Below are positions 7,519-15,971 of a stretch of DNA of 40,310 bases, in pieces; positions within the stretch are counted from its first letter, which is position 1, and every line of letters starts with the position of its first letter. Below the pieces are notes generated by a model. It was not told the origin of the DNA, searched no databases, and worked only from the letters and a program-made list of their open reading frames with translations. The DNA is from Burkholderiales bacterium (GTDB lineage Bacteria > Pseudomonadota > Gammaproteobacteria > Burkholderiales > Burkholderiaceae_C): positions 1-40,310 of the forward strand of contig JAGWTP010000026.1 in the NCBI GenBank assembly GCA_028868895.1. The letters run 5' to 3'. The position numbers were made by a program, and so were the translations under genes.

Positions 7519-8226
7519 TCACTTGAACTGCACCGTGCCGCTCACGCTGACCATAACGGTGCCCTTGCCCGGCTCGACCGGCAGCGCTTCGTCCGACCCC
7601 GCCGCCAGCGCACGCGCCTGCATCGCCGCTACCGGCCGGAACGGCGGGCTCTCGCTGGTGCCGACGCTGACTTCGCGGATCGTGTAGCCGGTGTAGCCGA
7701 ACTGCCTGGCGTAGTCGGCCGCCTTCGCTCGGTAGCGTGCGATCGCCTGCGCCGCGACTTCGCCCTCGACCTTCTCGCGCAATTCGCGCGACAGGTTGTA
7801 GGCCACGCGGCTGATCGTCAGCGTCGTGATGCGCCCGCTCAATTGAGCGATCGCCTGCATGTCACGGCCCTCGACGATCAGCTCGGTGCTGCCCTGCCAG
7901 CCGTTCATCGCACCCTTGTTGGTGTAGTGCGGCGCCAGCGAGAAGTTGCCGGTCTGCACCTCGAGCTGGCCCGGGCGCGCGACCTTCTTCGCCTCGGCCA
8001 GCGCAGTGTCGAGCGCCTGCTTCAACTGCAATTGCACGGCGGCGGCGTCGGCGCCCTCGCGCGTGGTGTTGAAGGTCACGCTCAGCACGTCTTTCGTGAC
8101 GTCGACGCTGGCGCTGCTGGCCAGGCTGACCACGCCTTGCGGCGGTGGCGCGTCGGCGGCCCGGGCGAGCGGCGTGGCAAGTGCGAGGACCAGGACAAGC
8201 AGCAGGAGTGTCGAGCGCGTGGGCAT
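7519..8226 (-). CDS. SIMPL-domain (DUF541) periplasmic protein
   Basis: This 235-residue protein has a clear signal peptide (LLLLVLVLALATPLARA, cleavage after about residue 23). The mature part has the SIMPL/DUF541 pattern: VSLASSASVDVTKDVLSV, then a QLKQALDTALAEAKK helix, LEVQTGNFSLAPHY, and ISRVAYNLSRELREK. Relatives include E. coli YggE and BP26 of Brucella, periplasmic oligomeric proteins linked to stress tolerance, whose molecular function is uncertain. The ATG has GAAGGA 7-8 bases upstream. It shares a 197-base intergenic region with the divergent ompR gene, so it could be under OmpR control; that is inference from position. Confidence 0.88.
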   Translation of the reverse strand: MPTRSTLLLLVLVLALATPLARAADAPPPQGVVSLASSASVDVTKDVLSVTFNTTREGADAAAVQLQLKQALDTALAEAKKVARPGQLEVQTGNFSLAPHYTNKGAMNGWQGSTELIVEGRDMQAIAQLSGRITTLTISRVAYNLSRELREKVEGEVAAQAIARYRAKAADYARQFGYTGYTIREVSVGTSESPPFRPVAAMQARALAAGSDEALPVEPGKGTVMVSVSGTVQFK

Positions 8227-8309
8227 GATCGGGATTCCTTCAGGGGTGTGGGACGGTCGCAGGGCAAATGGCCCGGTGCGTCAGGGTTGTGGACTTGTAC
8301 CTGCATCAA

Positions 8310-8323
8310 CGACGCATGCGTCG
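8310..8323. promoter_or_regulatory. Perfect 14-bp palindrome CGACGCATGCGTCG
   Basis: The palindrome lies centrally in the ompR/SIMPL divergent intergenic region. A palindrome of this length between two divergent genes is a candidate dimeric regulator site. No known regulator consensus is recognised. Confidence 0.4.
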
Positions 8324-8342
8324 AAACACCGCACCACCGGAG

Positions 8343-8408
8343 TTGTAACAGCTGGTCAGGGTGCCCTGAAAGCCAGCGCAATCCCGTCCAGAATCGCCCC
8401 TGTTACAA
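8343..8408 (+). promoter_or_regulatory. Candidate ompR promoter flanked by inverted TTGTAACA / TGTTACAA sites
   Basis: TTGTAACA (8343-8350) and its exact inverse TGTTACAA (8401-8408) flank a plausible promoter: CTGAAA at 8366-8371, a 17-base spacer, and CAGAAT at 8389-8394. Between them is an inverted repeat TCAGGG-TG-CCCTGA (8356-8369). TGTAACA/GTTACA half-sites resemble those recognised by OmpR-like regulators, and the gene directly downstream is ompR. Autoregulation is therefore a reasonable inference. The start codon has GGAG 7 bases upstream. Confidence 0.45.
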
Positions 8409-8423
8409 ATTCGGAGCTCCTGC

Positions 8424-9158
8424 ATGTCCACCGCCGCCACCCCGCGCCCTGACCGCATCGTCGTCGTCGACGACGACGCCCGCATCCGCGACCTGCTGCG
8501 CCGCTACCTGACGCAAGAAGGCTTCGAGGTGCTGCTGGCCGAAGACGCGAAGGCGCTGAACCGCCTGCTCACCCGCGAGACCGTGCACCTGATCGTGCTC
8601 GACCTGATGCTGCCCGGCGAAGACGGCCTGTCGATCTGCCGCCGGCTGCGCGCGGCGAACGACCTCACGCCCATCATCATGCTCACCGCCAAGGTCGAAG
8701 ACGTCGATCGCATCGTTGGCCTCGAAGTCGGCGCCGACGACTACCTGCCCAAACCCTTCAACCCGCGCGAGCTGCTCGCGCGCATCCACGCCGTGCTGCG
8801 CCGCCGCCCGACGCTCGAAGCGCCCGGCGCACCGGCGCTCGAAGCGCAGACCGTCACCTTCGGCCCGTTCGAGTTCGACCTCGCACTTCGCCGCCTTAGC
8901 AAAGAAGGCGAGCAGATCGCGCTGACCACCGGCGAGTTCTCGATGCTCAAGGCGCTGGTGCGCCACCCGCGCCAGCCGTTGAGCCGCGACAAGCTCGCGC
9001 AGCTCGCGCGCGGCCGCGAGTTCGAGCCCTTCGACCGCAGCCTCGATGTGCAGATCTCGCGCCTGCGCAAGATGATCGAGCCCGACCCGGCGCAGCCGCG
9101 CTACATCCAGACCGTGTGGGGCGTGGGCTATGTGTTCGTGCCGGATGGCACGCCCTGA
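8424..9158 (+). CDS. ompR: Two-component response regulator OmpR
   Basis: This 244-residue protein closely follows E. coli OmpR along its whole length. The receiver domain has VVVDDDARIRDLLRRYL, the phosphoacceptor Asp60 in IVLDLMLPGEDGLS, a switch Thr in LTAKVED, and Lys in DDYLPKPFNPRELLARI. The winged-helix DNA-binding domain has LTTGEFSMLKALV, RQPLSRDKLAQLARGRE, SLDVQISRLRKMIE and YIQTVWGVGYVFVPDG. It should regulate envelope genes such as porins in response to EnvZ. The ATG at 8424 has GGAG at good spacing. envZ follows after 78 bases that contain an intrinsic-terminator-like hairpin. Confidence 0.95.
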   Translation: MSTAATPRPDRIVVVDDDARIRDLLRRYLTQEGFEVLLAEDAKALNRLLTRETVHLIVLDLMLPGEDGLSICRRLRAANDLTPIIMLTAKVEDVDRIVGLEVGADDYLPKPFNPRELLARIHAVLRRRPTLEAPGAPALEAQTVTFGPFEFDLALRRLSKEGEQIALTTGEFSMLKALVRHPRQPLSRDKLAQLARGREFEPFDRSLDVQISRLRKMIEPDPAQPRYIQTVWGVGYVFVPDGTP

Positions 9159-9177
9159 TCGGCGCGATCAATCCGCC

Positions 9178-9200
9178 GGCTCCCACGGGAGCCATTTTTT
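9178..9200 (+). terminator. Intrinsic terminator-like hairpin between ompR and envZ
   Basis: The arms GGCTCCC and GGGAGCC form a perfect 7-base inverted repeat two bases apart, in practice 6 pairs with a 4-base loop. They are followed directly by A and six T. The structure lies within the ompR-envZ gap, in the sense that would stop or attenuate read-through into envZ. Confidence 0.65.
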
Positions 9201-9236
9201 CGGCAGTTGTTTTCCGCCTGTTAGCCTGCTTTCCTG

Positions 9237-10565
9237 ATGGCTCCGAAACACGTCGCGCTCAGTCTGTTCTGGCGCACCTTCTTCCTGATCGGGCTGCTGC
9301 TGGCCAGCGGCGTGTTCGCGTGGACGCAGACGTTTCGGGCGCTCGAGTTCGAGCCGCGCGCCACGCAGGCGGCGCAGCAGATCGCCAGCCTGGTCAAGCT
9401 CACGCGTGCGGCGCTGCTGTCGAGCGACGGCATCAACCGCATCGCGCTGATCAAGGGCATCTCGAACCAGGAGTCGCTCAAGCTCGCGCCGCGCGAGCCG
9501 GGCGACAAGTGGGAGCCTTACGAGGTCGATCGCATCTCGCGCGCCATCGGCCACGAACTGCGCTCGCAGCTCGGCCCCGACACGCTGGTGGCCAGCTCGG
9601 TGAACGGCTCGCCGGGCCTGTGGATCGGCTTCTCGATCGCCAAGGACCCTTACTGGCTGCAGGCCGACCCGACACGCGAAGGGCCGATGGCATGGAGCAC
9701 GATCACGCTGTGGGTCAGCATCGCGCTGCTCGCCACGGTGCTCGGCTCGGCCGCGATCGCGCGGCTCATCAACCAGCCGCTGAAGGAGCTGTCGTTCGCG
9801 GCCAGCCGCATCCGCGAGGGCGAGTTCGATTCGCGCCTGGACGAGAACACGCTGACCAGCGAGGTACGCCAGGTCAACATCGGCTTCAACCGCATGGCGC
9901 GCGAACTTGCCAAGGTGGAGCAGGACCGTGCGGTGATGCTCGCTGGCATCTCGCACGATCTGCGCACTCCGCTCGCACGCCTGCGTTTGGAGGCCGAGAT
10001 GAGCGTGCACGACGAAGAAGCCAAGCACAACATGGCGCTCGACATCGACCAGCTCGACGCGATCATCGACAAGTTCATGGACTACGCGCGCCCCGGCGAA
10101 AGCCGCCTGACACCGGTGCACTTGAGCGGCGTGGTCGACCGCGAGATGGCGGCGTTCCGCGACACCAGCCAGATCCGCCTGACCTCGCGCGTGGCGATCG
10201 ACACCAAAGTGATGGCCGACGACACCGAACTCGGCCGCGTGCTGCAGAACCTGTTCGAGAACTCGCGCCGCTACGGACGATCCACCGACACCGGCATCGC
10301 GCGTGTGACGGTGAGCTACGCACGCACCGGGCCGTGGGTGATTCTGACCGTGCGCGACTTCGGCCAGGGTGCCGACCCGAAGAAGCTGGCGCAACTCACC
10401 ACGCCGTTCTTTCGCGGCGACGCCGCGCGCACCGCTGCCACCGGCGCGGGCCTGGGGCTGGCGATCGTCGACAAGGCGGTGCAGCGCATGGGCGGCACGT
10501 TCGAGCTGGCCAATGCGCCCGATGGCGGGCTGATGGCGCACATCCGGCTGAAGAAAGCGCCGTGA
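9237..10565 (+). CDS. envZ: Sensor histidine kinase EnvZ
   Basis: This 442-residue inner-membrane sensor has TM1 at about residues 10-30, a periplasmic region of about 120 residues, TM2 at about 150-173, and a HAMP segment (RLINQPLKELSFAASRI...). The dimerisation box ISHDLRTPLARLRLE carries the phospho-acceptor His240. The ATPase domain has the N box LFENSRRYG, G1 VRDFGQGADP, and G2 TGAGLGLAIV. Asn in the N box and both Gly motifs are present, so it should be active. The periplasmic part is comparable in size to that of enterobacterial EnvZ. The ATG lacks a Shine-Dalgarno and lies 36 bases after a terminator-like hairpin, which would keep the kinase at low abundance relative to OmpR. Confidence 0.92.
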   Translation: MAPKHVALSLFWRTFFLIGLLLASGVFAWTQTFRALEFEPRATQAAQQIASLVKLTRAALLSSDGINRIALIKGISNQESLKLAPREPGDKWEPYEVDRISRAIGHELRSQLGPDTLVASSVNGSPGLWIGFSIAKDPYWLQADPTREGPMAWSTITLWVSIALLATVLGSAAIARLINQPLKELSFAASRIREGEFDSRLDENTLTSEVRQVNIGFNRMARELAKVEQDRAVMLAGISHDLRTPLARLRLEAEMSVHDEEAKHNMALDIDQLDAIIDKFMDYARPGESRLTPVHLSGVVDREMAAFRDTSQIRLTSRVAIDTKVMADDTELGRVLQNLFENSRRYGRSTDTGIARVTVSYARTGPWVILTVRDFGQGADPKKLAQLTTPFFRGDAARTAATGAGLGLAIVDKAVQRMGGTFELANAPDGGLMAHIRLKKAP

Positions 10566-10590
10566 TACGGCGCGTGGCGCGCCGGCCGCG

Positions 10591-11097
10591 TCAGGCGGCA
10601 CCCTTGGCCAGCAGGCACACCGCGCGCGCCTCGATCGCCTCGTGCCGCCCGACCGGGCCCATGCCTTCGGCCGTTTTCGCCTTCACGCTGACTTGATCGA
10701 CGGCCACGCCGATCGCCTGCGCGATGCGCTGGCGCATCAGCAGGATGTGCGGCGCCATCTTCGGCGCCTGCGCAATGATCGTGCTGTCGATGTTGCCGAT
10801 CAGCCAGCCGGCGGCGCGCACGCGCCGCGCCGCCTCGGACAGCAGCGCGAGCGAATCGGCGCCCTTGTATTGCAGATCGGTGTCGGGAAAGTGAAAGCCG
10901 ATGTCGCCCATCGCCGCAGCGCCGAAGAGCGCGTCGGTGATCGCATGGCACAGCGCGTCGGCATCCGAGTGGCCGAGCAAGCCGTGCGTGTGCGCGATCT
11001 CGACGCCGCCGAGCACGAGCTTGCGCCCGGCAACGAGGGCGTGCGTGTCCCAGCCTTCGCCGATGCGCCACAGCGGGGGCTTGATGCGTGCATTCAT
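10591..11097 (-). CDS. ispF: 2-C-methyl-D-erythritol 2,4-cyclodiphosphate synthase
   Basis: This 168-residue enzyme cyclises CDP-methylerythritol 2-phosphate to MEcPP in the MEP isoprenoid pathway. The divalent-metal site is visible as Asp17 and His19 in EGWDTHAL, plus His43 in [14 protein letters not shown]. Further family blocks are [35 protein letters not shown] and [22 protein letters not shown]. Length is normal for IspF trimers. It lies downstream of ispD on the same strand with a 106-base gap, the usual pairing. The gap contains a GGGCTCC/GGAGCCC hairpin. Confidence 0.95.
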   Translation of the reverse strand: MNARIKPPLWRIGEGWDTHALVAGRKLVLGGVEIAHTHGLLGHSDADALCHAITDALFGAAAMGDIGFHFPDTDLQYKGADSLALLSEAARRVRAAGWLIGNIDSTIIAQAPKMAPHILLMRQRIAQAIGVAVDQVSVKAKTAEGMGPVGRHEAIEARAVCLLAKGAA

Positions 11098-11147
11098 GAG
11101 CGCCGCGCCAAGCTGCCCCAGGCAAGCCCACCCGATGGGCCACGCAC

Positions 11148-11163
11148 GGGCTCCTCGGAGCCC
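11148..11163. repeat. Hairpin GGGCTCC-TC-GGAGCCC between ispD and ispF
   Basis: A perfect 7-base inverted repeat sits inside the 106-base ispD-ispF gap without a T tract on either side. It could stabilise or process the mRNA. Confidence 0.4.
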
Positions 11164-11203
11164 CCGCGGGCGGGCGCCGTACTCGGCGACATGCGGGTCG
11201 TCA

Positions 11204-11911
11204 TCAGCGCGTCCTGAGCAGTCGCTCGGCCAGATCGAAGTCCGCCGGGTAGGTGATCTTCAGGTTCTCGAGCGAGCCGGGCACGAGCTTCGGGGCATGG
11301 CCGAGCGCCTCCATCGCGCTCGACTCATCGGTGACGGCAGCGCCGGCGCGGGCGAGTGCCTCGCGCAGCGCGCCGAGGCGAAACATCTGCGGCGTCTGCG
11401 CCTGCCACTTGGCGTGCCGGTCGATCGTCGCCATCGAGCGCCCGTCGCGCTCGGCCTTCAGCGTGTCGGCCAGCGGCAGCGCGAGCAGACCACCCACCGG
11501 ATCGTCGAGGCAGGCGTCGATCAACGCGTCGATCCACTCGGGGCGCACCAGGCAGCGCGCCGCGTCGTGCACCAGCACCCAGTCTTGCACCTGGGCGCCG
11601 CGCGCGGCGAGTTCGTCCAACCCATTGGCGACCGTCTGCGCGCGGCTGACGCCGCCACGGCGCGACACCCAACCGGCGAAATGCGGTGCGTGCCGCTCGA
11701 ACTGCGCATCGGTCGGGCTCAGCACGACCAGCGTCGCATGCAGCCGTGCCACATGCGCCAGCGCCGCCAGCGTGTGCGCCACCAGGCTGCGGCCACCGAG
11801 CGGCGCGTACTGCTTCGGGCCCGACGCCCCGGCTCGCTCGCCCACACCGGCACAGGGAACCAACGCGTACAGACGGGCGGGGTCGGCGGGGGTGGCGGAA
11901 GCAGGCGTCAT
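11204..11911 (-). CDS. ispD: 2-C-methyl-D-erythritol 4-phosphate cytidylyltransferase
   Basis: This 235-residue enzyme of the MEP pathway transfers CMP from CTP to methylerythritol 4-phosphate. The N-terminal nucleotide loop [22 protein letters not shown] has the conserved Gly-rich stretch and Lys. [30 protein letters not shown] and the C-terminal [12 protein letters not shown] and [15 protein letters not shown] blocks are diagnostic. The start at 11911 lies about 11 bases below a TAGAAT -10 on the minus strand, so the leader is very short. It is divergent from mfd and upstream of ispF. Confidence 0.95.
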   Translation of the reverse strand: MTPASATPADPARLYALVPCAGVGERAGASGPKQYAPLGGRSLVAHTLAALAHVARLHATLVVLSPTDAQFERHAPHFAGWVSRRGGVSRAQTVANGLDELAARGAQVQDWVLVHDAARCLVRPEWIDALIDACLDDPVGGLLALPLADTLKAERDGRSMATIDRHAKWQAQTPQMFRLGALREALARAGAAVTDESSAMEALGHAPKLVPGSLENLKITYPADFDLAERLLRTR

Positions 11912-11921
11912 CGGAGCGCGA

Positions 11922-11931
11922 ATTCTATAAT
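11922..11931. promoter_or_regulatory. Overlapping divergent -10 elements for ispD (-) and mfd (+)
   Basis: TATAAT at 11926-11931 reads toward mfd. TAGAAT on the minus strand at 11922-11927 reads toward ispD. The two hexamers share two bases, giving a bidirectional promoter core. Neither has a strong -35. Confidence 0.55.
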
Positions 11932-11971
11932 CGCCACTGCTAGCCGCCCCGGGGAAGGCCGCCTCATCGAG

Positions 11972-11995
11972 GCCCCGCGGGGCGCTTTGTTTTTT
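11972..11995 (+). terminator. Terminator/attenuator-like hairpin in the mfd leader
   Basis: The palindrome GCCCCGCGGGGC (11972-11983) is followed by GCTTTGTTTTTT. It lies between the mfd -10 element and the mfd ATG, so about 70 bases of leader would contain a termination-type structure in the sense direction. Confidence 0.5.
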
Positions 11996-12009
11996 GCCTC
12001 CAAGGTTTC

Positions 12010-15000
12010 ATGCAACTGCCCGTCATCGCCGCTGCCAAGCGCTACACGCTGCCCCGCCCGCTCGGCTCGGCCGATACGCTGCTGCTGGCCCGGTTCGCGC
12101 AAGCTCAGGTGGCGCAGCACAAACTCACCGCGATCGTCACGGCCGAGCCCGCCGACACGCAGCGGCTCGAGGCCGAGTTGCCGTTCTTTGCGCCGGGCCT
12201 GCGCATCGCCGTGTTCCCCGATTGGGAGACGCTGCCCTACGACACCTTCTCGCCGCACCAGGACCTGATCTCCGAGCGCCTGGCCACGCTGTGGCGCATC
12301 CTGCAGTCGAAGGACAAGGGCGAAGTCGACGTGGTGCTGATGCCGGCCTCGACCGCACTCGTGCGCCTGGCGCCGCCGAGCTTCCTGGCCGGCTACACCT
12401 TCCACTTCAAGCAGAAGGAAAGGCTCAACGAGGCGGCGCTGAAGGCGCAGCTCACGATGGCCGGCTACACCCACGTGAGCCAGGTGGTCTCGCCGGGCGA
12501 ATATGCGGTGCGCGGCGGCCTGATCGACCTGTTCCCGATGGGCTCGCCGGTGCCCTACCGCGTCGACCTGTTCGGCGACGAGGTCGACTCGATCCGCACC
12601 TTCGACCCCGACAGCCAGCGCAGTCTGTATCCGGTGCCCGAGGTCCGCCTGCTGCCCGGGCGCGAGTTCCCGATGGACGAGGACGCGCGCGCCGCGTTCC
12701 GCTCGCGCTGGCGCGAAAAGATGGAGGGCGATCCGTCCCGCGTTCGCATGTACAAAGACATCGGCGCCGGCCTGGCCAGCGGCGGCATCGAGTACTACCT
12801 GCCGCTGTTCTTCGATGCCACCGCGACGATCTTCGATTACCTCGGCCGCGGTGACAGCGACAGCGCCACGCTGGTGCTGCACGGCGAGGTCGACGAAGCA
12901 CTGAAGAAGTTCTGGACCGACACCCGCGAGCGCCACCGCTTCCTGCAACACGACCGCGAGCGGCCGATCCTGCCGCCCGAAGAGCTGTTCCTGAAGCCGG
13001 AGGAATTCTTCGGCTTGTGCAACCGGCATGCGCAGCTGGCGTTGCGCGGCGCCGAGCCGACCGAGTGGGCCCGCCCGCTGCCCGACCTGAGCGTCGACCG
13101 CGGCGCGCCCGAGCCGCTGCGGCGCCTGAAGGCGCAGGTGAAGGCCACGCAGGCCCGCGTGCTGATCGTGGCCGAGACCGAAGGCCGGCGCGAAAGCCTG
13201 CTGGAGTTGCTGCGCGACAGCAAGATCGAGCCGCCAAGCGTGGCCACGCTGGCCGAGTTCGAGCATGGCGACGAGCACTTCGCGATCGCGGTGGCGCCGC
13301 TCGCGCAGGGCTTCCACTGGTTCGAGCCCGTGGACGTCGACGGCGACGGGAAGGCCGCTGCCGCCCTCTCGATTCAGTTCGTCACCGAAACCGAACTCTT
13401 CGCGACCTCGCCGACGGCGCGCCGACGCCGCAAGCAGGAGCCCGTCAGCGATGTCAATGCGCTGATCAAGGACCTGTCGGAGCTGAAGGTCGGCGACCCC
13501 GTCGTGCACGCGAACCACGGCATCGGCCGCTATGTCGGCCTGAAGAACATCGACCTGGCGAACGGGCAGGATGGTGGCCCGAGCGAGTTCCTCCAGCTCG
13601 AATACGCCGACAAGGCCACGCTGTACGTGCCGGTCGCGCAACTGCACTTGATCGCGCGCTACACCGGCGTGGCCGCCGACGAGGCGCCGCTGCACCGCCT
13701 GGGCTCGGGCCAGTGGGACAAGGCCAAGCGCAAGGCCGCCGAGCAGGTCCGAGACACTGCCGCCGAGCTGCTGAACCTGTATGCCCGCCGAGCCGCGCGC
13801 GAGGGTTTTTCGTTCCGCTTTTCGGCGCACGACTACGAGGCCTTCGCCGCCAGCTTCGGATTCGAGGAAACCCCCGACCAGCAGGCTGCCATCCACGCCG
13901 TGATCCAGGACATGGTCTCGCCGCAGCCGATGGACCGGCTGGTGTGCGGCGATGTCGGCTTCGGCAAGACCGAGGTCGCGTTGCGCGCCGCGTTCATCGC
14001 CGTCACCGGTGGCAAGCAGGTGGCGATCCTGGCGCCCACCACACTGCTGGCCGAGCAGCACTTCCAGAACATCGCCGACCGCTTCGGCAAGTGGCCGGTG
14101 AAGGTCGCCGAGATCTCGCGCTTTCGCTCCAGCAAGGAGGTCAAGGCCACGCTCGAAGGCCTGGCCGACGGCACCGTCGACATCGTCGTGGGCACCCACG
14201 CGCTGATCGGCGACAAGGTCAAGTTCAAACGCCTGGGCCTGCTCGTGATCGACGAGGAGCACCGCTTCGGGGTGCGCCACAAGGAGGCGATCAAGGCGAT
14301 GCGCGCCGAGGTCGACGTGCTCACGCTCACCGCCACGCCGATCCCGCGCACCCTGGGCATGGCACTCGAAGGCCTGCGCGACCTGAGCGTGATCGCCACC
14401 GCGCCGCAGCGCCGCCTGGCGATCAAGACCTTCGTGCGCAGCGAGAGCAGCGGCACCATCCGCGAGGCGGTGCTGCGCGAGTTGAAGCGCGGCGGGCAGG
14501 TCTACTTCCTGCACAACGAGGTCGACACCATCGTCGCCCGGCGCGACAAACTGGCCGAGCTGCTGCCCGAAGCGCGCATCGCGATCGCCCACGGCCAGAT
14601 GCCCGAGCGCGAACTCGAGCGGGTGATGCGCGACTTCGTCGCCCAGCGGCACAACCTGCTGCTGTGCTCGACCATCATCGAGACCGGCATCGACGTGCCC
14701 AGCGCCAACACCATCCTGATGAGCCGCGCCGACAAGTTCGGCCTGGCGCAGCTGCACCAGCTGCGCGGGCGCGTCGGCCGCTCGCACCATCAGGCCTATG
14801 CCTACCTGATGGTGCCCGATGTCGAGGGCCTGACCAAGGCCGCGGCACAGCGCCTCGAGGCGATCCAGAGCATGGAAGAACTCGGCTCGGGCTTCTACCT
14901 CGCGATGCACGACCTCGAGATCCGCGGAGCCGGCGAGGTGCTCGGCGACAGCCAGAGCGGCAACATGATGGAGGTCGGCTTCCAGCTCTACAACGAGATG

Positions 15001-15519
15001 CTGGCCGAGGCGGTGCGCTCGCTGAAGGCCGGGCACGAGCCCGACCTGCTGAGCCCGTTGTCGGCCACCACCGAGATCAACCTGCACGCGCCGGCCCTGC
15101 TGCCCGACGCCTACTGCGGCGACGTGCACACCCGGCTGTCGTTCTACAAGCGCCTGGCCAGCGCCGGCACCTCGGACCAGATCGACGCGTTGCTCGAAGA
15201 GGTCACCGACCGTTTCGGCAAGCTGCCCACCCAGGGCCAGACCCTCTTCGACGTGCACCGTCTGCGCGTGCTTGCCAAGCCCTTCGGCGTGACCAAGATC
15301 GACGCCGCACCGCATCTGATGGTGATCAGCTTCCGCCCGAACCCGCCGGTCGACGCGCTGCGCATCATTGAACTCGTGCAGAAGAACCGGCACATCAAGC
15401 TTGCCGGCAACGACAAGCTGCGCATCGAGCGCGATACGCCCGAGCCTGCAGCGCGCGCCCAACTCATCCGCGACGTGTTGCGCGCGCTCGGCACACCCAG
15501 GCAGGCGCTGGCGGCCTGA
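12010..15519 (+). CDS. mfd: Transcription-repair coupling factor Mfd
   Basis: This 1169-residue ATP-dependent translocase releases RNA polymerase stalled at lesions and recruits UvrA. The UvrB-like N-terminal module includes FPDWETLPYDTFSPH and GEYAVRGGLIDLFP. The RNAP-interacting CarD-like domain begins near residue 490 (LKVGDPVVHANHGIGRYVGL). The helicase motor has Walker A GDVGFGKTEVALRAAF near residue 647, DEEHRFGVRHKE near 747, LTATPIPRTL, CSTIIETGIDVPSANT and HQLRGRVGRS. The C-terminal TRCF domain follows (from about 1000). Length matches the family. The ATG has AAGG 6-9 bases upstream. It is transcribed alone from a promoter shared back-to-back with ispD. Confidence 0.97.
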   Translation: MQLPVIAAAKRYTLPRPLGSADTLLLARFAQAQVAQHKLTAIVTAEPADTQRLEAELPFFAPGLRIAVFPDWETLPYDTFSPHQDLISERLATLWRILQSKDKGEVDVVLMPASTALVRLAPPSFLAGYTFHFKQKERLNEAALKAQLTMAGYTHVSQVVSPGEYAVRGGLIDLFPMGSPVPYRVDLFGDEVDSIRTFDPDSQRSLYPVPEVRLLPGREFPMDEDARAAFRSRWREKMEGDPSRVRMYKDIGAGLASGGIEYYLPLFFDATATIFDYLGRGDSDSATLVLHGEVDEALKKFWTDTRERHRFLQHDRERPILPPEELFLKPEEFFGLCNRHAQLALRGAEPTEWARPLPDLSVDRGAPEPLRRLKAQVKATQARVLIVAETEGRRESLLELLRDSKIEPPSVATLAEFEHGDEHFAIAVAPLAQGFHWFEPVDVDGDGKAAAALSIQFVTETELFATSPTARRRRKQEPVSDVNALIKDLSELKVGDPVVHANHGIGRYVGLKNIDLANGQDGGPSEFLQLEYADKATLYVPVAQLHLIARYTGVAADEAPLHRLGSGQWDKAKRKAAEQVRDTAAELLNLYARRAAREGFSFRFSAHDYEAFAASFGFEETPDQQAAIHAVIQDMVSPQPMDRLVCGDVGFGKTEVALRAAFIAVTGGKQVAILAPTTLLAEQHFQNIADRFGKWPVKVAEISRFRSSKEVKATLEGLADGTVDIVVGTHALIGDKVKFKRLGLLVIDEEHRFGVRHKEAIKAMRAEVDVLTLTATPIPRTLGMALEGLRDLSVIATAPQRRLAIKTFVRSESSGTIREAVLRELKRGGQVYFLHNEVDTIVARRDKLAELLPEARIAIAHGQMPERELERVMRDFVAQRHNLLLCSTIIETGIDVPSANTILMSRADKFGLAQLHQLRGRVGRSHHQAYAYLMVPDVEGLTKAAAQRLEAIQSMEELGSGFYLAMHDLEIRGAGEVLGDSQSGNMMEVGFQLYNEMLAEAVRSLKAGHEPDLLSPLSATTEINLHAPALLPDAYCGDVHTRLSFYKRLASAGTSDQIDALLEEVTDRFGKLPTQGQTLFDVHRLRVLAKPFGVTKIDAAPHLMVISFRPNPPVDALRIIELVQKNRHIKLAGNDKLRIERDTPEPAARAQLIRDVLRALGTPRQALAA

Positions 15520-15586
15520 CCCCGCGGCACTCCACACCAAGATGCCTCATGCGCGCGCGACTGCGCCCGCGGTACCTGCCAACTTC

Positions 15587-15615
15587 TTGACGGCACGATC
15601 GAAACCGTAAATACT
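15587..15615 (+). promoter_or_regulatory. Candidate promoter of the VapBC-like operon
   Basis: TTGACG (15587-15592), a 17-base spacer and AATACT (15610-15615) put the predicted transcription start at or next to the antitoxin ATG at 15622. No Shine-Dalgarno precedes that ATG, so the message may be leaderless. Confidence 0.5.
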
Positions 15616-15621
15616 GCCCGC

Positions 15622-15939
15622 ATGAAAACCACCTTCGACCTGCCCGAACCGCTGCTGCGCGAAGCCAAATCCATGGCGGCCCAGCAAGGCCGGCCGCTGC
15701 GCGACCTGGTGGCCGAGGCCCTGACCGAGAAGTTGTCGTCCACCGCGCGCCTCCAGGCCCGGGCACGGTCTCGCACCAGCGAATGGAAGGCGTTCGAAGC
15801 CACGCTGATTCGCCAGCCTGATGGCAGTTACCTCAACCCCAACGGCATTCAGGACGAGTCCTACTTTGCCGACGTCGAGGCGGCCCGCACGAGCGGTCCT
15901 GCCTGGCCGGCCCGCGACCCCTTCGCGAGTGACCGCTGA
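15622..15939 (+). CDS. VapB-like antitoxin (ribbon-helix-helix type)
   Basis: This 105-residue protein begins MKTTFDLPEPLLREAKSMAA and continues through GRPLRDLVAEALTEKL, the strand-helix-helix pattern of ribbon-helix-helix DNA-binding antitoxins (VapB/DUF2191-like). The C-terminal half is polar and probably forms the toxin-neutralising tail. The toxin gene follows 32 bases downstream on the same strand. Antitoxins of this class repress their own operon as a toxin-antitoxin complex. The specific subfamily is not certain. Confidence 0.75.
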   Translation: MKTTFDLPEPLLREAKSMAAQQGRPLRDLVAEALTEKLSSTARLQARARSRTSEWKAFEATLIRQPDGSYLNPNGIQDESYFADVEAARTSGPAWPARDPFASDR

Positions 15940-15971
15940 GCCCGCGTGGCGCCGGCGGCGGGGCCCTCACG

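Noticed and set aside
11908-15540. A 1210-residue open frame antisense to mfd
   Set aside because: It is a His/Gln/Gly/Leu-rich shadow caused by high-GC codon use. The sense strand encodes full-length Mfd with all motifs.
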